Positions 44,311 to 55,200 of a stretch of DNA of 64,000 nt are shown here, one piece after another (the first letter of the stretch is position 1; each line of letters begins with the position of its first letter). The notes under the pieces were generated by a model. It did no database searches and was not told where the DNA came from. It saw nothing but the letters and a program-made list of their open reading frames with translations. This stretch comes from Selaginella moellendorffii (Eukaryota; Streptophyta; Lycopodiopsida; Selaginellales; Selaginellaceae). Both the position numbers and the translations under genes were made by a program. The stretch is from positions 4,651,131 through 4,715,130 of the forward strand of contig NW_003314262.1 of NCBI RefSeq assembly GCF_000143415.4. The letters run 5' to 3'.

Positions 44311-44659
44311 GGATTAATGTGAGTGGTAGAGGGCTTGTGCTTATGATGATAAGCTCTGATTCAAGCACGTCTTGGAGTTCAATGAGCTCAATGTGATACC
44401 AGAGGAGCCCTCAGCCCACAAGGAATCCAGATGATATACACACCATTACTCTGTGATTTTACACGCTACTAAACCTCAAAGAAAGAAAAAAAAAAAAAGA
44501 TTAGTAAAAAGATTTTAAAGAGATTGAAAAATAGAATGTTCGAAAAAATTGTTATATTATTCTTTGCAAAATCTATATAAATGCTCGCATCAAAACTTAT
44601 CAATCAAATGAAGGAAACAACATAAGCAATGTGATCTGAAAAATTGGCTACCGCTGTGG

Positions 44660-44790
44660 ATTGCCCGCATTGGTGGAAGAGGTTGCGTTTCAGTGCCTCC
44701 AGCGCCGTTGGAAGGCTTCTTTGAAACAGTCGCCGCGCGGCACTTGCAGAGAGCGCGGGCATTTACTCGCTTACATTGCAAATGGGAGGC
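44660..44790 (-). pseudogene. truncated start of the PPR gene
   Basis: The DNA matches the first 40 or so codons of the PPR gene at 39441 (GCCTCCAGCGCCG, ACAGTCGCCGCGCGGCA, AGAGAGCGCGGGCATTTAC), with a deletion of roughly 37 bases, and then breaks off into unrelated AT-rich DNA. Confidence 0.8.
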
Positions 44791-44948
44791 AATAATACCG
44801 TGCGGTATACAGCTCGAATAGTACCACGCGGTACGCTACTTAAGATCCAACAGTACTGCCCGGCACAATTTTTTCATCTTAACGGGTAGTGTCGCGCGGT
44901 GTACAGCTTGAGCTCGACAGTGTACGTGTCTTTTCTTTTCGTTTTTTT

Positions 44949-47273
44949 TCACGCTATGACTTTGTAGGGATTAAGAATTCCGTTTGGGTCGAGCATAGCT
45001 TTCATCTTTCTCATCAATTCTACCTGCGAGAAAAGCAAAAGTTTCCAGAACTTTGAGAAGAAGTCGGATTTACCGTCTCGGGACTCCTGCTGTAGTGGAT
45101 TGCGTGGGCTTTCATGAAGCCCAGCCCGTGCTCGGCGCTTACGCTGCCTTTGTGCGCCGCCGTCCACTCGTACACGAATGGTTCTATCTTTGCTAGGAGC
45201 TGTTCGTCAAGTCTAGAGATCTTAGAGACGAAAACACTTGAAACTTGGAAGAAAAAGCTTGCCTTTTCGTCGTAGTCTGGAGCGGAGATGTTTAGATGAA
45301 GATTTCCATCGCCGAGATGACCGTACGCTACCACTGTGGCTAATCCTTCTGTTCAAAAGAGCTTTTTAAGTCTATAGACAATTTCACTATTCGTTACCGA
45401 GTCGTTCACGAAGAATTTCCACGAGATTGTAGAGGTCTTTGATCGGTATTGAGAGATCGTATTTGTACACTGCTCCAGCCTTCCCCAGGGCTTCGGCAAT
45501 TCCCTGAAACAAAGATGGAGAAAAGATTGTAACGAGGAAGTTGTAGAAACCATGCCTCTCTTATATGCCAGAAATTTGATATTTGAGTGTTGTCCTGTGC
45601 GATTGTGCCGTCGACAACGAGTCCTTGTGTAAGAACAGTCTCCACAAAGTTATCTAGCTTCTCCCTGTAAAAAAAACATAAGTACAGACATCCTAGGCGC
45701 GTGGATGTAATAGCTTACTTATCATGTGACTGGTTACTGCCTGTGGTTTCTATGAGAAGGTAAAATTTTTCCTTGGCATCGGGAAGTGGATGACGATCTC
45801 CGGAGTGTTTTAGCACCTAAAAGAAACTGATTTAGATAAAACATGAAATGGATCCCATACAAGTTCTTCGCTTACCATATCAAGCGCAAACGAATCAATA
45901 AACTCAAATGCCGACAGCACTTCGCCGAGATGTTTCCTTGCTTCGAGAAGCATTTTCTGTGGAGGAAACATCAGCAAACATGCGAAAAAGAGGATCACAA
46001 TGTCGTTTCTTACCTGGCAGCTTGTGTAGTCTGTGCACGCCAGAAATCCCACATTCACGGAAGGTAGCTTTTGTGGTGTCAGCACAGCCACTTTAGTCAC
46101 CACTCCAAGTGTTCCCTCGGCTCCTGCTTAAACGCTTTGTAAGCAGTGATATGGAACTGCTTTGTAGAAATGAAACATACCAATGAAGAGCTGCTTCAAA
46201 TCGTAGCCTGTGTTGTCCTTTCTTAAACTCGATAGCATATCCAGAATTGTTCCGTCTGATAATACAACTTCAAGGCCTACAAGAAAGAAGAAAGTTTGAG
46301 ACTTAGAAAGAGCAAAGCTACGATTTCTACCGAGAATGTTGCCATGCAGTGACCCGTATCTTATCAAACGAAGGCCACCTGCGTTTGTCGAAACGTTTCC
46401 TCCGATCTGGCAGCTTCCTTTGGCTCCGAGGTCCAAGGGAAACATGAAACTTCGAGGGGATTAAGCCAAGATTAAACTGAAGTAAGTTTATACCCTTTGT
46501 CCGCAAGAAATTTGTCCAGTGTTTCCAAAATGCAGCCTGCTTCACAGATGAGAATACCACTGACCTGCAAGGCTCGAGATTCGAATGGATGAGAAATCTA
46601 GAGAAACGAGAAGTCCCACCTCATCGAAGGAAATAATCGAGTTCATTGCTCCAAGATTGACTATAACCTGGTTGGATCATTCCAAAACTAGAGCTTGAAA
46701 CAGATAAGTTTTTTTCATACCTCATCAAATACAGGAACGCTTCCTCCAACAAGCCCCGTGTTGCCACCTTGAGGAACAACAGCAATTCTTCTCGAACTGC
46801 TGTACTTCAGGATCTCGGCTACCTGGCCTGGAGGAACTAAGAACTTTGGAGAGAAAACGTTTAATCGAGACACTCACTTGATTTGAAGATTGGGGGCGAA
46901 GGAGGAGCTGAGCGGATCCTTTGAACTTCCTCATCCAGTCCGTGTTGGCCACTTCCAATTCATCCTTGTCCACAACCAGGCCCTTCGATCCCACTATCCC
47001 GGAGAAGTGCTTGATATCTTGATCATCCAGTGTTGCAAAGCGTTCATCTCTTACAACTTTGGAGGACGCTGGAACGCTGTAAGCTCGACAATTCTCTAGC
47101 CACTTCTTCCCTGGAGAAACTCGAGCGATCAAGTTTTGGAATGATAGAGAAAACTCATGAAAGAAGAATGTGTACCGAGAGGTGTCCAGCGTCGTTGAGC
47201 TAGAATTCTCCTCATCTCCAGTAGAGCGAGCCCTAATAGAAAGTCTAGTAAGTAGTGTGCATCGTTTATTCAT
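44949..47273 (-). CDS. D2HGDH: D-2-hydroxyglutarate dehydrogenase, mitochondrial
   Basis: Many-exon minus-strand gene for a FAD-linked oxidase of about 500 residues. [20 protein letters not shown] looks like a mitochondrial presequence. The PCMH-type FAD domain has [40 protein letters not shown] and [20 protein letters not shown]. The C-terminal domain has [54 protein letters not shown] and [20 protein letters not shown]. It ends [15 protein letters not shown]. The enzyme oxidises D-2-hydroxyglutarate to 2-oxoglutarate, passing electrons to the ETF system during lysine and branched-chain amino acid breakdown (known of the family). One boundary after DYDEK uses GC-AG or is read through in frame. 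The start is only 40 bp below the VPS26 stop. Confidence 0.92.
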
Positions 47274-47313
47274 TCACCACTGCGACTTATTCCAGAAGAG
47301 AAGCTAGAAGGCT

Positions 47314-48739
47314 CTAAAACGGTCGAGCTCTATACATTGTCACCTCTTGTTGCTTGAAGTAGCGTCGATCTTCCTCGTCCACGAGCACCAGGTTGAGGTA
47401 GTACTTGACGCTAAATTTGTTGTTCACGTTGCGATACGTTGGCGTGAGATTGAAAGGACTCAGAAACAAGCGAATTGGAACGGATTCTCCTGCCATAAAA
47501 CAAAGTTAAAAAGAGGAACTTTCAGTCGATCATCAAGGACATACCACGAACAGGAGCTCCATCCATAAGTTCATACTTTGCAATCGTCTCGGTCTCGTTG
47601 TAAGTGTTTGGCCCCGAGCCAGTGGACTCCCGGCGTCTTACTTCAATCTCCATGTGTCGGATCTTGAGCCGGACGAGGAGAAAGAAAATCTTGCCAAGGA
47701 TCACGTCCTTCAAGTGATATCTGAAAGGAAAAACTTGTTTTTCTCCAAGAGCTAACCAACGTGAAGGCTTACTTGCTTTTGTTGTACTCGAACTCTATGT
47801 GTAGACAATCCTCAATCCCAACCTCCATCTAAGCACAAGTTGGTTTTTTTTAAAATAAAAAAGCAGTAAATTGTCGAAAAAAAAGAGAAGTACCACCTTG
47901 ATAGAATTGTTGATTGCGGGAGGAGCCGAGAAATTGTGTACCTGGTTATGCAGGAAGTTAAGAAATAAGTCAGCCTTGTTTGCTCAAGATCATACCCAGA
48001 AGTCCTTGCTCTCTGTAAGATTCGACAAATAGTTTCTGCTAACAGTGACTTTCAGTATATACCTACAAGAAAGAAAGAAAAAAGCATTGACAAAAAGAGA
48101 GAGAAAAAAACATGAACACTAACCTCAATCTCACGTTTGTGCCGTTGTAGGATTCATACGGCATTTCCACCGCTGAGAACTCAAAAGGATAGACTTTTCT
48201 CTCCGCAATCTCTCCCAAGACATCCAGCTCCCTCACTGGAAAAAGTTGGAGTATATAGAACTAGAAACTAAAGCTACCAAGTGATGTGAAATCGTAGTAA
48301 TTCCCGCGATCGAAATAGAGCTCTGTGAAGTTTTTCGTGTGAGCAAAAAAAGAGAGCTGTTCTATAAAACAGTACCAATCTGCCCGAGTAGCTCGATCTT
48401 CACACCGGTATGCTCAAGCTTTCTTCCAGGCAATGGATCGATACGAACCTGTTGTTCCATGCTAGAAAAATTCCATGACGAGCTAAACAGCCATACCTCT
48501 CCATGAAGGCTCTCTTGGCTGTGAAAAATCGGCAGACCATTGCCCTTCTACAACACAATGTAAAACCATTAGCGGAAAGAAGAGGAAGAAATACAGAGAA
48601 ATCGATACATAGTTTCTTCTGGTATCACTCTCGGCAAGCACGATCGCGATCACGCAAGGCGATTTGAAAGCGCCGACGATTAGATCCTGCCAGAGAAAGA
48701 GATCATATCAGTGTAAGAACAAAGATCACACCACACCAT
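47314..48739 (-). CDS. VPS26: VPS26, retromer subunit
   Basis: Spliced minus-strand gene of about 300 residues. The start codon alone appears to form coding exon 1 (ATG at 48739-48737, followed directly by GT). The next exon continues DLIVGAFKSPCVIAIVLAES, close to the usual MNYLLGAFK start. Further exons give GVKIELLGQ, NYYDFTSLVRELD, YPFEFSAVEMPYESYNGTNV, INNSIKMEVGIEDCLHIEFE, YNKSKYHLKDVILGKIFFLL, RRRESTGSGPNTYNETE and SVKYYLNLVLVDEEDRRYFK, ending QQEVTMYRARPF. This arrestin-fold protein is part of the VPS26-29-35 core for cargo sorting at endosomes/prevacuolar compartments. The final tail is shorter than in Arabidopsis. Confidence 0.93.
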
Positions 48740-48872
48740 TGCGCTTGCTCCGGGATGATAGAACCCTACATTCCATTTTAAGTACGTGGCACAATGTGAA
48801 AGTGACACGTCACAAACTTGGGATATTGATATTTAACTTAGATTAAACTTAAACTTAAATTTAAAGGTTTGT

Positions 48873-49351
48873 TCAAGCAAAGCCATTGTCGTTATAGAGG
48901 CAATCCTTGAGGTCAATGGTGCTGGTCACAGCGCTTCCATCCTTGTCATTGCAAGTTGTAGTGAAATCGTGCTCTGTGAAGAAGCGATCTGCTGCTATAT
49001 AGAATTCGCTGAATTTTGAGTACCGCCAAACTGTGGGGTAAACCTCACTGCAAGTGAACGTCTTGTTGGGGCTAACCTGGATGCACCATGCCAAGTTGAT
49101 GCTCGTCAGAGCATAGAGCCGGCCTGTGGTCCTTTGGCACTTGAAATTTGGTGCTGACGACTGGCAAGGAGCGGCATGAGGTGGAATCCTGAACTCTGCA
49201 CAATGTTCAAACAAGCCACACACATTCATATAAGCCAATGCCACTATAAGTACTAAGAAGAACAATATCATGGACTCACAGTGGCCTGTGATGGAGTGCC
49301 CATGAGCAGCAGGACCATGGAGAAGCTAAGAAGGACAGCAAACGATGCCAT
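48873..49351 (-). CDS. secreted CVNH protein, copy B (short C-terminus)
   Basis: Exon 1 encodes MASFAVLLSFSMVLLLMGTP SQAT, again a signal peptide. To stay in frame the acceptor must be two bases (AG) further in than in copy A, giving FRIPPHAAPCQSSAPNFKCQ. The hallmark FTTTCNDKDGSAVTSTIDLK and DCLYNDNG is kept, but the protein stops at NDNGFA, losing the CCKEFRPS-type end of copy A and its cysteines. It may be a truncated but expressed paralogue or an early pseudogene. Confidence 0.65.
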
Positions 49352-49639
49352 GACTTTGAGAAACATGAATGGCTAGCTCTTGGCCAAGCTCATTACTGCT
49401 TTGACAGCTCTCTAGGTAATAACATCAAATTCAAAAAGGCTGTGATCCACCCAGTCTCGAATAAAAGCAACTTTGGTGATGGGAACACCTGAGATCAAAA
49501 CCAGCACCACCAGGCAGTGTTATATCTATTTGAGAAGATTAGCTAATTAATGGATTTCAAAGCTGTTGACAATATGAGTAAGGAATATACTATAAATATT
49601 TAAGTATATCATTAAATCTCTCAAATTATTTTTAAATAT

Positions 49640-49722
49640 GATTTATTATTAATTTTATTACTAATCACTAATATTATGGAAATAAAATATACACATTTAT
49701 TTGATTAGCCCCAAAATGCTAG

Positions 49723-49794
<72 letters not shown>

Positions 49795-49887
49795 GGTTAA
49801 AATTGAAATCAATCTGGTAACTATCAAAATCCCACTACACTAATATTAATATATAATATCATAACTATTTAGTTGGACTTTACATCA
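49640..49887 (-). mobile_element. LTR fragment of the Ty3/gypsy family seen at 59 kb
   Basis: CAAAATCCCACTAC, CTAATATTA and TACATCATC line up with 59060-59127, and AAAATATACACAT with GATTAGCCCC lines up with 58985-59005. A purine-rich tract (minus strand) at 49888-49901 sits exactly at the LTR edge as it does at 59128-59140. Confidence 0.65.
49725..49790. repeat. (TA)n microsatellite, about 33 units
   Basis: Pure TA run of about 66 bp beginning at the position of the LTR TATA box (GCTTATATA). Confidence 0.95.
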
Positions 49888-49890
49888 TCT

Positions 49891-51125
49891 CCCTCTTTCA
49901 GAAGGAAGGATGAAAGGCAATTAGAGTTTAAAATTAAACTCAATACATGAGAGTTCTTGTCAAGCTAATGTAAGTGATTAATGTTTCCATTCTATTTTAG
50001 TTATTTAACCACACCTTTGATAATTTAGAAGAATCTCATTCATAATATCCATAAGTATTATTTCTGATTTAGGGACTTGCTAGCCCCATCTGTGAATAGC
50101 CTCTATACCATTTTAATTTTGCATTTAGTACAAGTGTTTCATGTGTCCAATCCCACTACAGATATCTAAAAGTATTATTAACATATCAACCCATTAAACT
50201 AAAGCTATATTCATTCACCTTTTTTCATTAATGGTCTAAAACCACCCATACCACCATTTCCTAAAGATTGTGTTATCCATCCATGAGTAGTCATCCCATG
50301 ACCACACTTTAGCATCCTTAGAGTGCCTGAAAATATGCAGTAATATTTACTAACATTGTCATTATATCAGGGCCCGAAGGCTTGACCACTAAATCTTATT
50401 AACTTATAGGACTTCTTCACTATATGATTATACCTTTGGTCACTATGCAAAAGGTTTACTCTTTTTCTTTTCCACAAGGATGATATTTTGAAACACTATA
50501 GCTCTATACAAGCCTTGTGGATACTCCCCTTACCTTTTGCCTTTGGATGCTTTAGTTATATGGCTAAAATGAGGTTTTGATGAGCCACACTAAATATCTA
50601 AGTAAGTAGTGCCACTCACACTTAGATTAGAAGCATTGATCATTCGATTTCCCAAAGGAGTTAAAACTAGCTTTTGAACACTTTACAAAATTACCCTAAG
50701 TCACATTGGCCTTTTTTGGCCAAACTAGTTCTACTGGAGTGCAACTCTACACTCTCCCTACTATCATTTGACAATTGTTTTAGGCTTTCACCCACCAACT
50801 TGTATTAATATTTGGACTTGGACTTGGATTTGAGTTTGGATTTGGTCTCGGTCTTAGTCTTAATCTCAGTCTCAAACTTCATCTTAGACTTAGTCTCAAT
50901 CTTTATTTGGACTCTATCTCAGACTTCATCTTGGATTCCTTCTTGGATTCCATTTCATACTCCATCTTACACTCCACCTTGGATGCCATCTTGAACTCCT
51001 TTTTAGACTCTATTTTAGACTCTTTCTTGGACTCTATCTCAGGCTCATACCCAACCTTTTATATGTTACAACACTTGTTATGTGTTAGTCCTTTTGATGT
51101 CCCTTTCTAGAGACGTGTTCACCGA
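49891..51125. other. decayed repeat DNA, no gene seen
   Basis: AT-rich DNA to the right of the LTR fragment; it may be internal sequence of that element but no pol motifs are readable. A tandem repeat occupies its right part. Confidence 0.45.
50808..51050. repeat. degenerate hexamer repeat, consensus near TTGGAC/TTAGAC
   Basis: Dozens of six-base units such as TTGGAC, TTAGAC, TCAGAC and TTGGAT run in phase. In one frame this gives alternating Asp/Leu and later Ser/Trp-Ile-Pro words, an artefact of the repeat. Confidence 0.8.
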
Positions 51126-52216
51126 TGTAGTGCATGTGGTTTTTACTCTATATCCTATGGTGATTTACCATAGGATAACCATGAAGCAGAACCTAAACCC
51201 TCTATGTGCCACATGTCATATGCCACGTGTCCAAAAGACAGTGGTGTGGAACTCGAGTTTCAGGGATTTGGGCCACTAAATAAAGAAACGGTGCCAAACT
51301 CCCATGGAGCCAAAGAGTGATGGAACTGGACCATGGAGCAACTCCTGAGTATATAACCTAAGGAGCGAAGGGACAAAAGCCCAAAGCAACTTAGAATAGT
51401 CCTAGAATAACTAGCATCCCAAACGGAGCCAAACAAAGTTTGGTGCTATTTCGGCATATCAGTGGGCTAATGCAAGGATATGGGTACTCCACCAGCTAGC
51501 ATAGTGTGGAGCTTGGGCTTAGACCCAAGTCAGATGTAAAACAAGGATACGTACGCAAGCAAGAGCTAAATTATGCCTCAAGTTGGTCAAGCATGCCCGA
51601 CCTACCCACTATCCCTACTATACATTTGAAACCCCCCACAGTGGCCCCCCCTTGAGGAACACACGCTTTGGGCTTTCACCCCAAGCTTTCTTTAGTATCA
51701 GGAGTTAGTCTCTGGGACAAGCTCGAAATTTACTAAATATGGAATATCCCTAGATTGCAAATTTGGACACGGGACGAACACCATTATGTTCAATAGAATC
51801 TCTACATTTTATAGATATGCCAAATGAGCAAATTTAAACACTTTCCATAAATAGCATTTGGGACCAAAATGAGACTAACACAAAGGGCATGATAGTGAGG
51901 GTGTTTGGCAGACACGGTAAGCTATTATCCAGCAATATTGAGGGACTAATCTCAATGCGCAAGGGTTCTTGAAGACAGAGCAAAAAAGAACTAAGAGCCA
52001 AGCCAAGTATGCTCAGCTAGAAACACATAGGAGTTCCTACTTTATGTCCATTTGGATAAGTACATATGCAAAGTCCAGTTTACTAACACTTGAAAAGGAG
52101 GTGTTGATAAAAAGAACTAGCAAAACCAACTTCCTGCCATCGTGGCAGTAAAGAAAGAGTGTTTATAAGGACTAGTTGACAAGTAACTTTTGATACTCGA
52201 AGTCACATTCGCGACA
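51126..52216 (-). repeat. 3' LTR of the LARD-like element
   Basis: Nearly collinear with 56932-58059, sharing CTATGGTGATTTACCATAGG, GAACACACGCTTTGGGCTTT and CTGGGACAAGCTCGAAA-type stretches with scattered substitutions and a few indels. Confidence 0.85.
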
Positions 52217-52227
52217 CTCCCCCCCCT
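52217..52227 (-). other. polypurine tract
   Basis: AGGGGGGGGAG on the minus strand touching the 3' LTR. Confidence 0.7.
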
Positions 52228-55200
52228 AGGGAAGGTCGATGTCCTCGTCGATGCATACTCAAGTCTAAACTGCTGCCAAGGCAACAACTTTAGAAAAAGT
52301 TCATGGTGATCACACTATGTGACAAATGCACTAACTTAAATGAGTTAGGAGGCAACCTCTTTGTCTAACGTGGATGCGCTACTAGCTTAGACGCCTTCTG
52401 GCCGTCGCCGACAAGGAAATGACAAACAGAGTTAACCACCCTTGCTGCTCTGGGTGTCACCCAGCTTACAAAAGTGTGATACGCCCTTGCCCACAGGGAC
52501 ATAGAGAGAGAAGCCAAAGGCCCCAACCCTCATGAGCAAACAAACCAAACCTGTTAGTATGGTTTAAATAGACTACTGTAAACAAGCAGTTAGAGTTGTT
52601 TATATGGTCATGCCCTTTTAAATGACATAAAGAACATCGATAGAGAGGCAGGTGATGTGATCAGTCGATAGTAGCTACCCCATGACTAAAGATTTCATTA
52701 TGCATACGAAGTGCCAAAGCCAGTCTGCCTATACTGGCCCAAACTCAAAGATCAATATATAGACAATATCAAAGTCATAGACAATGATATCTTAGAGACT
52801 TAATTATTAGTGAATAAAGCTTAGTTTAGAACACCAAAGTATTCCAAGTAAGTTATCATTTGATAAATTAAAATTATAGTAGAGGAATCATCAAGATCAC
52901 TACCATTGGAAAACATAAGATTCACCATCTAAAAATATTCAATAGCCAATGTATCATCAAGGAAACTCAATGATAAAACTCAACTACCAAAGATTGTAGA
53001 TAACATGCCAAAAAACTTACAAAAGACAGTACAAAGAATATAAAGTATTATTGACTGATAAGCAAAATGCTCGTGAATGTATCACCCGATGGAGAGAACA
53101 TCCTAATCTATCAAAACTAACTTGAGCAACAATCAACAAAACAGAATGAATGCGGTAGAACCAACAAACATTCGTTCATACCAACTATCGCACTAGTCAA
53201 TCGGAATAGATCCTAGTCAATAATACTAAGGAATCAGAGTTGCTCAAGCAAGTGTCAGCAACATTCTATTGATGTCTTAGACCTAAGAGACTAATCTAGA
53301 GCAAACCACAAAGAACATGTGGTATTACAAAAAGCCATAAGCCAGCAAAGAGAACAACTAACTATCATGAAAGATCATTAATAATCCCATCAATAAAGAG
53401 ATGCATAATCATCATCGAAGAATGACAAATCATTTTAGATCAACAATGATCAAGCAAAACTTTTGACAAGGCTAATTAACTATCCTAGATGATAGTTAAT
53501 TATCACCATTGATTGCCAGATGCAAATACTAACTTTAATATCAAACCTAATGAGTTAAACTATCTTCCCTAACAACTTCTAACAAATGGAACAATGAGCA
53601 TAAAACTTAAAGAACTAAAAGCTCAAAGAAGCCTATAGCCAAGTCATACTTAACAATGATCATGAGTTTTATATGAACTAATTTCAATGCTAAAGAAGAA
53701 ATCATGGTGCAACCCACAATATTCTCCTCAACAAATTCATAAGCTAAACTTCATAATGCAAAGTTAATGAAGAGCATATTTGCATTAATTCAAAAGCCAA
53801 GCACAATGAAGCTATACTCCACAAATGATCATAAAATCGATCCTCTATAAATCCATCTATAGAAAGAGGTACCTCACCTTTATAACAAGCTCAAGAAGAA
53901 TCATCAATGATCAATATATTCCAACTCAAATCTAACAAAATTCAAGCATTTCAATATTGATCACTAACTCTTCATCTCATAAAGCTAATATAGTTCACGA
54001 TTGAATCACTTTTCAAGGAAAAGCCAAAACTCAACTCCTATTAAATAATCTCATCTAGAACACAACTAACTCAAACTTGCTACTCAGTTCATTTGAACGT
54101 CAACATAGTTGCTAACTAGTAAATGCATAGATGCCAATAACCGAAAGCTACAGCCAAATCACTAACACTATCGGGATCAAGACTAATAAAACTCAATATC
54201 AATTCTATAAAGAGACATCTCATTTCACTCAAGTCTTAACATCAATATTGTCAACGATAAATATCACTTCAATGCCATCAACACTAGAACAAAGCTAAAA
54301 GAAAGCAAGAGTGAATCACTACCCAAAACTTTATAGTAACCAAGTTAATCAAAGTCGAAGATACTTTAGTCAGTATCTGAGACCAATTCTTCAACAATAC
54401 TCAGCTATAGATAACACATCATCAAGGAGTAATTCACCACATTTAAGACTCAATATAATCCAACATTATGAACTAAATGTAATCAAATGATATCGACAAA
54501 GGTAGAATCGATATGCCAACATAGAAAAACCATGTAAGTCTAACGACATGATCTTCCGCAACACCATCCGGTAAAGCAAGCCCATCACTGCTAAATCATC
54601 TTCGAGTGAAACAAGTGTTAAATAGTCCTCGACGAAGTCTACAAGTAATCACTAGTCATAGAGCAACCAACAATCACTTTTCAACTTGCCTTCACAAAAC
54701 CCAAACACTAAACTCATGTCATCAAGTTATATACTTATCCAATATGAACATAATATCCCAAATACGAGATAAAAGTTTGTGGACAAGCATGAACTAAATA
54801 ACCACTTGAATCCAACTCAACCGCAATAAGCTCACCAATACGTCTAGTCAACATCTCTGAGCATGCCTTGAAGAGGCTAGCTATGCATGATCAACACTCA
54901 GTCGAAATTAAAGTGAAGACCATAAGATGGACTCATATCTTCTCACAACCTTCTTATAGACAAAGCTATAGTATGGGTACCTTAGCTTCAAAAGTTAACA
55001 TCCTTTTCGGGCTGCATCATACAAACTATCTACTAAGGTTTAGGTTAACTAAGGTCAACTCCAACCCCTTCACTAATTTGTATTGGCTCATGAAAAAGGA
55101 ATGATTTTGGAAAAAGTGATCAATAGATCAGCCATTGGAAAAGTCTAAGAAAATTTATGGAAAAAATTTCAATCCTAGAAAAAGAATGACTTTTAGTCCA

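Larger units (their letters stand above)
44660..49400. repeat. segmental duplication, right copy (long)
   Basis: Partner of 39309-40930. It holds intact D2HGDH and VPS26 genes, a CVNH gene at its right end and only the first codons of the PPR gene at its left end. Confidence 0.85.

Noticed and set aside
44139-44396. 85-codon frame beginning MLASCSLSFVLPHAAHYYSC
   Set aside because: Translation of the GCTTGCT-type tandem repeat; no supporting splice sites or family.
49725-49790. TA run as a replication origin or matrix attachment site
   Set aside because: A microsatellite grown from an LTR TATA box explains it; nothing else points to an origin.
50812-51110. Asp/Leu-rich and Ser/Trp-Pro-rich open frames
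   Set aside because: Produced by the hexamer repeat, not by a gene.
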